Of a stretch of DNA of 64,000 bases, positions 43,565-53,459 are shown one piece after another. The notes below the pieces were generated by a model. That model searched no databases, was not told the DNA's origin, and saw nothing but the letters and a program-made list of their open reading frames with translations. Each line of letters begins with the position of its first letter. The stretch's first letter is position 1. Origin of the DNA: Saururus chinensis (taxonomy: Eukaryota > Streptophyta > Magnoliopsida > Piperales > Saururaceae); contig CP141146.1 of assembly GCA_035235625.1 (NCBI GenBank), positions 8,302,501 to 8,366,500 on the forward strand, read 5' to 3'. The position numbers and the translations under genes are program-made.

Positions 43565-45056
43565 GGTGATCATCAGCGACGGCCTTATTTAGCCATCGCT
43601 GACTAATCAACTGCGATGGCTCAAGCCGTCGCTGTTAAGACTAATAGTGACGGCTATAATTCATGCATAGGGATGCCACTTGGGTCGGATTTGGATTTAC
43701 TAAATGGTATAATGGATTAGGTTTGGGTTTAAATTTTGACTAGAACCATTTGGGTTGGGTCGGATTTGGGTTTTCCCTTACCCGACCCGATTTGACCCAG
43801 TTTATATAAACATCGTTACTTAAACCCATCTAACCCTAAATGTTGTTTCAAATTCATGCTCCGCTGCCAATGTCCGTTGTCTCCTAGTGTCCTTCGGCTC
43901 TAGACGATTTTCAACGTCTCCTACTGCTCCCTCCCATGTCCCTCCGATTCTAGGATTACTGGCGACGGCATCCTCTGGCTCCAGACGGTTTCCAATGGCG
44001 TCCCCTCTCACAATTTCCAACTGCTTCCACTGGTTCTCTAATGTTTCCTCTGGCACCCTCCAGTGTCCCTTACCCTAAGCTTGATTAATTTTGGGCTACA
44101 ACGTCGTCCTCCAGTTTGGGTTTCAGCAAAGAAGCGACACACCAAAGGAGCGAATTTTTGGTTTCACTTATCTCTCTCTCTTATTCCCATTCCCTCCCTC
44201 TGAACATCTCGCTTCTCATTTTCTTTGGTTTCCTTTTTTTTATATAAAAAGGTAAACTTTGGAAGGTTTTTTTGAGAGGCCCGTTGATATTCAAAAACGA
44301 GATCTAACTTCGTTTCATTTGTTAGAGTTTTATGTTTTTTAATTTTTAATTTTTTGTTTTCATTTTTATCAGCCAAGAGGCTTGTTTTTCGGTCCATGTA
44401 GTTGGTGATAGATTTTAGCAAGTGAAGGTTTTCATCTTTGCCCGTTTAATACATTTCACAGTGATACATTTCGTGTTGATTTGCACTGATTTGGGTTTAA
44501 TGTGTTACCAAAGCTATTTTTTATCCTCATTTTGTTCCCAAAATTTTTTACGTAGGTGTTCATGTATTCAGGTTGGGTCGGGTTATATTTTTTGGGTTTG
44601 CATGTTATGCAGGTCGGATCGGGTTCGGGTTTTGATTTTACCATTATGAGTCGGGTTTGGTATGGAATTTTTAACCCATGACGGGTTTAGTATAGGATTT
44701 GGGTTTTAATTTTTTAAATGGTATCAGAGTCGGGTTTACCAAAACCCGACCCGATGGCATCACTATTAATGCACTTCATAGATGGTTAGTAATAGAGACG
44801 GCTACATAGTCGTCGCAGGTACTAAAAAATTCAGCTGCGAGAAAGAAGAAAACATGGGAGGAAAAGCATGGAGGGAAGTTTGATCATCACTGACTGCTGA
44901 ATGAGGCTCTTGTTGATGATCATAATCATCTACAATAGCTCCAGCCATCGCAAATACACACATAGGTGATGGTTGAATTTCTGGGTGTCGCATATTGTGG
45001 TATTAGCAATGGTTGATGTTGAGCCATTGCTATTGGGTGTTACCATAGCCAATTTT
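43565..45056. repeat. CACTA-like subterminal repeats (right cluster), split by an hAT element
   Basis: tcagcgacggcc, agccatcgctga, tgcgatggctcaagccgtcgctg and agtgacggctat (43573-43655) continue after the hAT insertion as agagacggctacatagtcgtcgcagg (44790-44818) and, at 44985-45056, as agcaatggttgatgttgagccattgct followed by accatagccaattttttttt. The last part is the usual shape of a CACTA end, but the terminal GTAGTG is missing at the junction with a Copia LTR. Confidence 0.5.
43668..44765. mobile_element. Non-autonomous hAT element, 1.1 kb
   Basis: The left end TAGGGATGCCACTTGGGTCGG and the right end ACCCGACCCGATGGCATCACTA are inverted partners. ttcatgca (43660-43667) and ttaatgca (44766-44773) form an 8-bp target duplication with one change. 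Subterminal 'cgggtttggt/acccgaccc' words are abundant at both ends. No transposase is present; the short ORFs are not recognisable. Confidence 0.82.
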
Positions 45057-45377
45057 TTTTTTAATGTGCGTTGATCTCTAAATAATCCCTTGTAATAGAG
45101 TGTAGATCTCTTGATGGAGTGCCATAAGCCCTTCTCTTACATCCTCCTGTGGATTTAGACAATAATATGACTCCCACGGCTATCACCACACAATAGAAGA
45201 TGACAAGGGAGGAATGAAAGGAGGTGGCCAACCCAATTTTCCTTTCTCTTTGTGCAACACATCAGAGAGAGGGAGAGGAGAGGAGGAGTGGTGATGGGAG
45301 AAAGAGGGGGGCTGTGCCTTAGAGCTTCTCCTCTTTTTTTTTTTTCTTTTATACTCCCTCTCCTTACATGTGCTTAA
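45057..45377 (-). repeat. 3' LTR of Copia element 2, distal part
   Basis: Matches 59420-59703 of the 5' LTR over blocks such as gatctcttgatggagtgcc, ttgtgcaaNacaNcagaga and gggagaaagaggggggc. A TATA-like gagtataaaag (minus strand) lies at about 45347-45357. It ends abruptly against subterminal repeats at 45056 and lacks the last 300 bp or so. Confidence 0.75.
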
Positions 45378-46255
45378 GGGGTCATTTGGATATTGAATTA
45401 ATTCAGTAGCGAATCAGAATTTTTGTGAATTAATTCAGTCGATTCAGTAGAGAAACAGAATTTCGTTTGGGTACAAAATTTTTTAGATAGAATCATGTTT
45501 GGATAGTGAATTGGGTTTCAGGTCAGAATCTTTGAAATTTTTAGGTAAATTGATAAATATACCCTTTGAATGGAATTATTTTGATAGAATCATGTTTGGG
45601 TAAGGAATTTGTATAATTTTTGGAATCGTTGAATTTTTTAACATATGACAAATATAGGCAGTTTAGGGTTTGTGCGCGGTTAGTGTGCAATACCAATAAT
45701 ATACCCCGATGTATGCGATTGTATACGGTTGCAACAATAATATGCCCGACATTGTACACAATTGAGACCAATATGGTATGATACTATGGGTGATACGCCC
45801 TACGTAAAAATCGATGTGTATCGGTTGTATTGGCTTGTACTATATCGATACGGTAGATACATATCGACACATTATTAATTTATTATTTATTATATTTAAA
45901 AAAATTATACAACAGGGACACGGAACAATAATGATGCGTAGTTGTATTGGCCCCACATTGAAGCAATATCAATGATCATTGTAGCGATAATGTTGTAGCG
46001 TTGTAGCAATATTGCCGCAATAATGATATAGCCTTATATGGTCTTATGATGTTCTAAAAACTATTATAATGATATATGATTATAATATTTTTAATGTGTA
46101 AAAAAGGGTTTGTTTTGGCGCTTACCAAGTGTATCATTGATGTGTACCCTATGCTACCTCTAATCATACAAGTTCACATCATTATCACATAGGAGTTACA
46201 TTTCATTACAAAAATAAATAGCATTAGTACAATATGGAAAAAATATATAATTGAC

Positions 46256-47536
46256 CTAACGTTGATGTCGTCCACATCGTACACCAACTGAAGGCAATTG
46301 ATAATGGTGACCGATGGCATCCCGAAGTTCATCATGAAAAGTTGACATTACCCTGTCATCCTGACATACAGGTGCTTCATCTTGCCCCTCAACTTCATCA
46401 TTCATTACATGTTCATCTTCATTTTCCCAACTAGTGCAAAGCACATCTCGAAGATCAGGGTTGGTAGCGCCATTATGTTGTTCTTGAATGAAATTATGTA
46501 GTGCCATTGAAACCCTCACCAATGCCACTTGAATAGGAAATGGATACTTTGGAATGTTTTCAAGTAACTTCCATCTCTCCTTCCACATACCAAATGTTCT
46601 CTCTATGATGTTTCGGAGAGAAGAATGAATTTGGTTAAACTTCTCAATTCTTCCTTGTGGGCCACGCCTTCGAAATTCTGGAACATGGTATCTCTGACCT
46701 TTATAGGGTCCCAAAAATCCCTCTTTATTTGGATACCCAGCATCAACAACAAAATATTTATGAGGAGGTAACCTTGGGAAACCTGAGCTCTCTAGATGTA
46801 AAAGCACATCTTCTAATACCTTAGAGTCATGAGCTGACCCTTCCCAACCAGCCACTACGAAAATGAATCTCATGCTAAAATCACATATAGCCATAATATT
46901 TTGTGTGACTTGACGATTTTCACCTCGAAATGCTTGTTGTTGATATGGAGGAACTTTTGCCTTTATATGTGTGCCATCTATAGCTCCCACGCAATCTTTA
47001 AACCAAGGATAAAACAGAGGACTACCTGAAATATATAAGGGAGTTTGGGATAAAGGTATAAGTGGTTTGATCTTTGTACTAGACCATTTATAAAGCACCT
47101 TCAGAACATTATGCAAATTGCGGTTAACTGTTTCACTTGAATGTGACATTATATGACCCACCACTCGTTGCCCATGAGCATGTCCCAATAGTTGTAAGAA
47201 TGATCGCAGTTGTTCTGCCACTGTCACATGCCTTGTGGGCTTTAATTCCAATTGCTCCAACTCCCAACACAATCTCATAAATGGTTTCTTATTCATCCTA
47301 CATAAATCATGACAAATTGTATCTGGTCCATTTAGCATATCGTACACAAGCTCATCACCCCGATCTGGATGTGTATGAATTGCATTCCTTGGGGGAGGCG
47401 GAATTATAGTTTCAACAACCTGTGCAATAATATTATCCAAAATAAAATCTTCTTGTCCAAATGTGTCATCTTCATCGTCGTCATCAAATATTTCTCTTTC
47501 ATCTTCCTCCCCATCATTGTTTATATAAAGATCCAT
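46256..47536 (-). CDS. PIF/Harbinger transposase nuclease (HARBI1-like), 426 aa
   Basis: Uninterrupted from ATG 47534-47536 to the stop at 46256. It has an acidic N-terminus (residues 1-30), then a region with RHVTVAEQLRSFLQLLGHA and SHSSETVNRNLHNVLKVLY resembling the helix-turn-helix of HARBI1-type proteins. The DDE_Tnp_4 nuclease follows: first Asp in CVGAIDGTHI (D187), then VAGWEGSAHDSKVL (about 229-241), second Asp in YFVVDAGYPN (D265), and the catalytic Glu in NIIERTFGMWKERW (E312). Length fits plant PIF transposases. The protein cuts at the element ends and joins them to TAA/TTA targets, usually needing the partner Myb-like protein encoded upstream at 48383-49633. It lies 846 bp downstream of that gene on the same strand, with a tandem repeat between. 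Confidence 0.95.
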   Translation of the reverse strand: MDLYINNDGEEDEREIFDDDDEDDTFGQEDFILDNIIAQVVETIIPPPPRNAIHTHPDRGDELVYDMLNGPDTICHDLCRMNKKPFMRLCWELEQLELKPTRHVTVAEQLRSFLQLLGHAHGQRVVGHIMSHSSETVNRNLHNVLKVLYKWSSTKIKPLIPLSQTPLYISGSPLFYPWFKDCVGAIDGTHIKAKVPPYQQQAFRGENRQVTQNIMAICDFSMRFIFVVAGWEGSAHDSKVLEDVLLHLESSGFPRLPPHKYFVVDAGYPNKEGFLGPYKGQRYHVPEFRRRGPQGRIEKFNQIHSSLRNIIERTFGMWKERWKLLENIPKYPFPIQVALVRVSMALHNFIQEQHNGATNPDLRDVLCTSWENEDEHVMNDEVEGQDEAPVCQDDRVMSTFHDELRDAIGHHYQLPSVGVRCGRHQR

Positions 47537-47839
47537 CTAATTGAGTACCTAATAAATAACTCCATATTAAAATCCAATATAACATCATATACTTAAAAAT
47601 TAAGTAAAAAACATATAGTAAGACCCCACACACAATATTATCTATTCATATCTTATAATAACCTGTGCACATCACATTATAACTTACGTAACCTACACAC
47701 ATTCATTACATTTATATCATACATCCATAATTCATCACATTTATACGACACCCATTCTATAATTGTACATATCACATTATAATCTACACGCATACATCAC
47801 ATTTATACCATATCCATTCACCCAACCACACATCTATAA

Positions 47840-48185
47840 AATTAAAAACAAACTTGAAAAAAATTACATCACCCTGTACACACATCCATCACATATTAAA
47901 AACAAGCTTGCTTCACCCATAGGAACAACTTCCAATAACCTGTTTCACCCAACCACACACATCCAACAAAATAAAAACAAACTTTAAAAACAAGTCATCA
48001 CCCTGTACACACATCCATCACATATACCCTAAGATCACACATATGCTTAACCCAACCACACACATCCATCAAAATAAAAACAAACTTTAAAAATAAGTCA
48101 TCGCCCTATACACACATCCATCACATATACCTTAAGATCACACATCTACTTCACCTAACCACACACATCCATCAAATTGAACATA
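47840..48185 (+). repeat. About 103-bp tandem repeat between the two PIF genes
   Basis: Three diverged copies of a unit containing 'caaccacacacatccatcaa', 'aataaaaacaaactttaaaa', 'gtacacacatccatcacata' and 'taagatcacaca', with spacing of 102-103 bp (anchors at 47950, 48053 and about 48155). It lies immediately upstream of the nuclease gene, so it is in its promoter region. Confidence 0.85.
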
Positions 48186-48382
48186 AATTGAAATAACATT
48201 ACCACCCATCCCTCTCACATAATGCCATTCTCATAACTGATAACCATAAACTGTTATTATAAAGTTCAGTTATATAAAAAACACCATCATAAAACATGTT
48301 CTCTAGGAAATGAAATAACTTAAAGTCAACAAAGTCACAAAAAAGAAATAAAACATGTCCGATCTCATTGCACAAATATCAT

Positions 48383-49633
48383 TTAATGCTTCGGTCTATG
48401 ATCCCTGTAGTGCACACGAAGCCATTTCTCTGCACGAACCGGGTCATGCCCCATAGCAAGAAACAAGCGACGAAAATTCTTATCTAGGAAGAATGATGGT
48501 GCACCCGAGTACAATTCGTCGTCGTCATTATAACCCGGAAGTTTCTCTAACAAATCAATACACTTGTCATAATCATCTATTTCTTCTTCCCTATTCCCTC
48601 GAACAATCTCATTCCTATCCTTCATGGCTTTGGACAAAGCTTGCAACCCTGATGAAACCTCCACCTCTGATTGTTTCCTCTTTGTACTTCGCTGGCTGGT
48701 AGCTGGTGTCCTATTACCTTGAACCCTCCTTGAGGGGGGTGGAGTAGGTTGTGACGGGCTTGCACCAGTCGCCTGTGTAGTGGAACCATGTGCTTGTGGC
48801 TTATTTGTCCTACCCATGCATGGCAAAGTAGTAGAATTCCCCACTCCCTCATGAGCCTGATTGTCAACTCCCAAGTCCTCAGCAATCAAGTCATTCACAA
48901 CCCGATTATACGGATCATATGCCCATGGAGTACCTGTTGGCCATTCAAACGATTCTGCATCCAGTTGAGATTGTGTGTTCACAGTTGGAGTTGTAGTGGG
49001 GGTTGAAGTTGGAGGTGAATGGGGGGCTACATTTGGATCACTATAGGGGACTGAAGCATTATCAATGTGGGGGATAGTATCAGAAACACCAGAATCCTTC
49101 CATCGGCCAGATGCATGATTGTTTGAATAGACAGCATAAAGGTTAGCTTCGGCCTCGACGTCATACCCCCAATTCTTCAACCGTTTACAATCCTTATATC
49201 TCTACAAGAGGCAACGACAAACAAAGTGTTAAAATTATAATTCAAATTAAATATACAAAAAAATTTAGAGTTCACATATTATGACCTTGATAAAGTTCAG
49301 CCACACGTGTGGGGGACATATGAAAGTGTTGGTGAGTTCGTTCCAACCAAGTCCAATGTAACCCCTGAGTTCATTCCACCCTTGCCACAATTTTCTACCT
49401 TTGTCATAATGATTTTTCAATATAGCAAAGTCGACATTAATTTCATTCTCATCTCTCAACCTATTTATCACTAGATCCCACCCTTCCTTGTCAAGTGTAT
49501 TATTCTTCTTGTATCCCTTATTGATAGCAAATGCTATGTGGCTCAAAAAAGCATAATGTTCCCGCTTATGCCAATCAATCTTTTTATGAAACTTCTTTGG
49601 GGATCCTCCTACTCGAGCAGATGGTGTAACCAT
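48383..49633 (-). CDS. PIF/Harbinger Myb/SANT-like protein, two exons, 388 aa
   Basis: Exon 1 is 49633-49286 (ATG to ...LNFIK), the intron is 49285-49202 (84 bp, GT...TTGTAG), and exon 2 is 49201-48383. Splicing is in phase 0 and gives LNFIK|RYKDCKRLKNWGYD, which restores the family sequence across the junction. Residues about 18-130 form the Myb_DNA-bind_3/SANT-like domain typical of plant PIF ORF1 (WHKREHYAFLSHIAFAINKG, LKNHYDKGRKLWQGWNELRG, TGLGW-type segment). A low-complexity Thr/Pro-rich linker (TPTTTPTVNTQSQLD) and a basic patch (STKRKQSE) follow. The C-terminal EKWLRVHYRDHR motif is common to this family. It is expected to bind subterminal repeats and recruit the nuclease. Confidence 0.9.
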
Positions 49634-50930
49634 AGTCTAAAAAAAATTAAAATTTATGACTAATGCATCACCACAATTAATCAATCCCACAAACATCATA
49701 ACATATCAAACACGGCATATTAACATTTTATAAATAGACATCCAATCATCATTCCAATTATATACAAATTCAATCATGGTCCAATCGCATCATGACAATT
49801 AGTAAATACATATCACAACACACCAATAAATGCTTTAAAGAACTTGACAATAAAATAAACCACATCTACTATTAATCCATTTATTGCAGAAGAATGTTCC
49901 ATGTATTTTCAGCTATTTTCTGCTGAGGTAATAAATCAAAATATTTGGCTGATGGTGGTTCACATTTCAATCACAAGCATATTGAAAATCAGTTTTTACA
50001 AGCACTCCTAGCAGTGGAACACATTGCCAAACCGGTTAGTGTTTTCAAAGTTTTGTAGCCTTTTTGCCCAATTTTTACGCAATAGAATTCCAGAGAAGGA
50101 AAAACATCTCATTGCACAAAGATCAAAAAGCAAAAAGATGTAAGTCTCTGCTCTATTAGAGTTGGTGGTTTACTACAAGGGACGTCTAGCAAAAATGACT
50201 GCAGCTAGGAAAAAAATTCACACAATCTTCTTCATTGAATCTAACAATAGTGCCAATGAAGATGAGAAATTGCAGCAAGCACCAGCTGCATCCTCCCATG
50301 CAGTCTGACAATAATTGGGAGGAGACTTGTAATCATGAAAACAGAAATCTTAACAAACTCTTGCATCAGAACCAGAGACCGGCCAAAAATTACATAGGAA
50401 AGATATTGACCAAGATGAAAATGTGAAAGGGGCATACTTTGGATTTCAATTTGTAAGGTCAGCAAAGAGGGAAAAGCCCGGTCTTTAAATCGTATGTATG
50501 GCCACTACCTATGATCACATAAATAAAACAATATTACATAGACAAATGGATCATAGCAGATCTGATCATATAAATAAAACATTATTACAAGATCAGTGCC
50601 AGAAGGATCGAAAAAAAAATTCAACACAGATCAAGAAATTTTTTTTATCACATACCAGTGAGCTTTGAGGGAATTGTCGGTCAATATAATGAGAGCTACG
50701 TGAGGGCCTAAAAATTCAAACAAAACTAAACACAGATCAGTGACGGTCTGTGGGTGAAGAAATGAATGAAAAGGCAGTCCTTTTTGAATGCAGATAATGA
50801 AAACATAATACTGAGATTTGGGGGAATCGTCCTAATCAAAATGTGGCAAAAAAAATTAGCACAGCAAATGATCAAGAAGAAAAGGGGAAATCATTTGACA
50901 AGAGAAGAAAAGGAGAAAAAAATGGCGTAC
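49634..50930. other. 5' region of the PIF element, no gene seen
   Basis: Upstream (minus strand) of the Myb-like gene. AT-rich DNA with short frames of no recognisable content at 50235-50465 and 50766-50951. It probably holds the 5' leader and intron of the element's genes. Confidence 0.45.
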
Positions 50931-51338
50931 CTGTCGGCCGATCAGATCTAGGCGGCTGAAGAGCGGGATTGAAATCACCGGCAGATGATGGGCGAGCTGT
51001 CGAGGACCAGGAGTTTAGGTCGAAGATGTGACGAATCGAAGATGTGCCGCACTAGATGAACTGTAGACGTCCTCACAGCAAGAAATTGACTACAAAACTT
51101 CGGTGCGGTGCAGGACGAACAGACGAGCAGGTACCTGTCGACCGATTAGATCAAGGCGGCTGAAGAGCGGGATGGAAATCACCAGCAGATGATGGGCGAG
51201 CTGTCGAGGACCGGGATTTTGGGTTGAAGGTGTGACGAATCGCAGATGTGCCGCACCGGAAGAACTGTAGATGACCTCACGGAGAGAAATCGACGACAAA
51301 ACTTTGCTATAGCGCCGGACGAACAGAAGAGCTGGTAC
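50931..51338 (+). repeat. 204-bp tandem duplication in the PIF element
   Basis: Copies at 50931-51134 and 51135-51338 each begin ctgtcgRccgat and end at ggtac. They share blocks such as 'aggcggctgaagagcgggat' and 'gatgatgggcgagctgtcga' with about 85-90% identity. It is GC-rich compared with the rest of the element and sits 370 bp from the right end. Confidence 0.92.
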
Positions 51339-51709
51339 CGGCCAAGACACCGAAGGGAGATAAGCAGCGCCGGCCATGTGCCGCCAGAAACTCAGCAAGT
51401 AGACGATCGATCCCCAAAATGGAAGAAAAGGAATCGGTTTTCACTGGAGAAAATTTTAACGAGGGGGTAGGGGTAACGGCTGGAAATATGTCGTAATGCA
51501 TGATTCTATTTTCACGCGTTTTCGTGAATCGACTAAATCTCCTCGCGAGGAGATTCAGTGATTCAGGACTGAAACATGTCCGAATCGTGTTTCAGCCTGA
51601 ATTTTTAATTCAGTTTAGATTCATTATCCAAACAGACTTCAGACAATTCTCCCCTGAATCGTGATAGAATCGACTGAATCGTGAACCGATTCAGTACCCA
51701 AACGAGTCC

Positions 51710-52042
51710 TAAGTCAATGGGCCTCTAATATGAGTTCTACCTGGATTAAACTAGAGAGTGACATAATGGGAGTGTACTTTATTTCTAAGAGCCCACAAAG
51801 GCTTAAGCCCCATGCAACCATGCTAATGACAAGGTCGACCCCTCACTAACCATAAGACCATGGACACTTATTCTATAGTCGGGCCCCACAATGTGAATAT
51901 GTGCACCTTAGTCATATGCCTATTGCATGCGTATGTCAGATGTGGGTCCCACGAGAATGTGTGTCACCATGGTTCTAACGGTTTATCCGAATAGTAAACA
52001 AGGGTAGACCATGTGGGCCCAAGCTCATATCATGGTCCAACA
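51710..52042 (-). repeat. 3' LTR of Copia element 2, proximal part
   Basis: On the minus strand it starts TGTTGGACCATGATATG at 52042, directly after the polypurine tract, and runs to the PIF insertion site. It shares 'gggacccacatctgacatac', 'gtgaggggtcgaccttgtca' and other blocks with the element 1 LTR, but is clearly diverged. Confidence 0.85.
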
Positions 52043-52052
52043 TCCCCTACTA

Positions 52053-53450
52053 TAGGTAAAAGGCTCATATGGTCCAACAATGACTAGCACTAGTCCTGTT
52101 ATACCAAGGCAATGAGCATATCGTGTAAATAGACTTGTCGTTAAGGCCTTAGTGAACATATCCGCCAACATCTAATTAGTAGAAATATGATTCATAATTA
52201 CCTTTTCTCTCTATAGCATATCAAATATATAGTAGCAATATACTTCAATGTGATTACCTCGGGCACTAATCTTTGCATTTTTAGGTGTCGACATTGTAGC
52301 CAGATTATCGAATAAATCTGGACAAGAGAATCAATCTAGCTTTCTAGTCCCAATCTAGCTGCAAATTTTTTTATCTGAAGTGCATGTGAAGCTGCTATAC
52401 TGCATGCATAAAAACTCAGCTTCTATTGTAAACTTGAAACACTTTTATTTCATGCTTAACCACAATATAACCCTGCCTCCAAATATGAAGACAAATCTGG
52501 AAGTAGATTTACTCATCTAGATCTCCCGCATAGTCTGAGTCACTATATCTAGCTAATGACAAACTTTCTACATGATAAATAGTTTTAATTTCTTAGACCC
52601 TAGAAAGTATTAAAATATATTTTTCATTGCTTGCCAGTGTTGAAGTTCAGGGTGTGCTTAGTAGATACTTAGCAAGCCTACCACAAAACCCAAATCAGAT
52701 CTAGTACAAGTCATAACATACATTAAGCTGTCAATAGTTTGTGCATATGGCACTGACTCTATCTGAAGTCTATCTTCCTCTATCTGAGGAGTCATACTCT
52801 TAGACAATACAGTACTCTTATATATAGGGGATTCAATAGTCTTCCAACCAATGACATTGAAGTATTTGAGAATACTCTCTATGTATGATTGTTGAAATAT
52901 AATTGGCTTCCTAGCCTTTCTATCCCTGTCAATTTTCATCTTAAAGATGTAGAAAGCCCACCCATATTTTTTTTAAATTGGGTTTTGAGTTATTCTTTTA
53001 AACTGACAATCTTACTTAAGTCATTCCCCATCAAGAGTATATCATCTATACAAAATGACAACATCATATACCTAATCTCATTATGAAAAGTATATACACA
53101 ATGATCATGTTTATTAACTATGAACCCATATTTACTAACCACTTTGTAAAAAGTAAAGTATCATTGCCCTGAAGATTGTTTAAGGCTATACAATAATTTT
53201 ATTAACTTGTACACCTTGTGTTCCACTCCAGGAACCACAAAACACTCATGTTAGTCTATGTAAATCTCCTTTAAATATGCATTTAGGAAGACAATCTTTA
53301 CATCTAACTAGTGCAGCTCTAAATCAAAGTAAGCAACAATTGTTAAGAGACATAAGATTGAGTCAAATCTTGACATGTGTGATTATGTCCTTCAAGTCCA
53401 TCCCATATGAAATAAATCATTGAAATATAATATTAGGGGTATGAGTATCA
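52053..53450 (-). pseudogene. pol: Copia element 2: RNase H and reverse transcriptase remnants
   Basis: The minus strand shows the end motif region at 52080-52200, RNase H pieces at 52260-52600, and an open 93-residue connection segment (52939-52658) with QQSYIESILKYFNVIGWKTI and VPYAQTIDSLMYVMTCTRSD. RT blocks lie at 53060-53410: FDSILCLLTIVAYFDLELH, DVKIVFLNAYLKEIYI, and HKVYKLIKLLYSLKQSSGQ. There are many stops and indels. Confidence 0.8.
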
Positions 53451-53459
53451 TTAATCTTC

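Larger units (their letters stand above)
45378..51709 (-). mobile_element. PIF/Harbinger transposon, apparently complete
   Basis: 6332 bp. The left end GGGGTCATTTGGATATTGAAT and the right end ATTCAGTACCCAAACGAGTCC are imperfect inverted repeats. Both are bordered by the PIF/Harbinger target TAA (45375-45377 and 51710-51712). Subterminal regions are rich in 'gaatcGattcag/ctgaatc' words on both sides. Inside are a 426-residue nuclease ORF and a two-exon Myb/SANT-like ORF, both uninterrupted and on the minus strand. All known requirements of the superfamily are present. The element interrupts the LTR of Copia element 2. Confidence 0.93.

Noticed and set aside
44456-44649. Frames with a possible membrane segment at the right end of the hAT element
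   Set aside because: Arise from the subterminal 'cgggtt' words; no homology pattern.
47369-47596. Plus-strand 75-residue frame overlapping the start of the PIF nuclease
   Set aside because: Opposite strand of an intact, well-supported gene.
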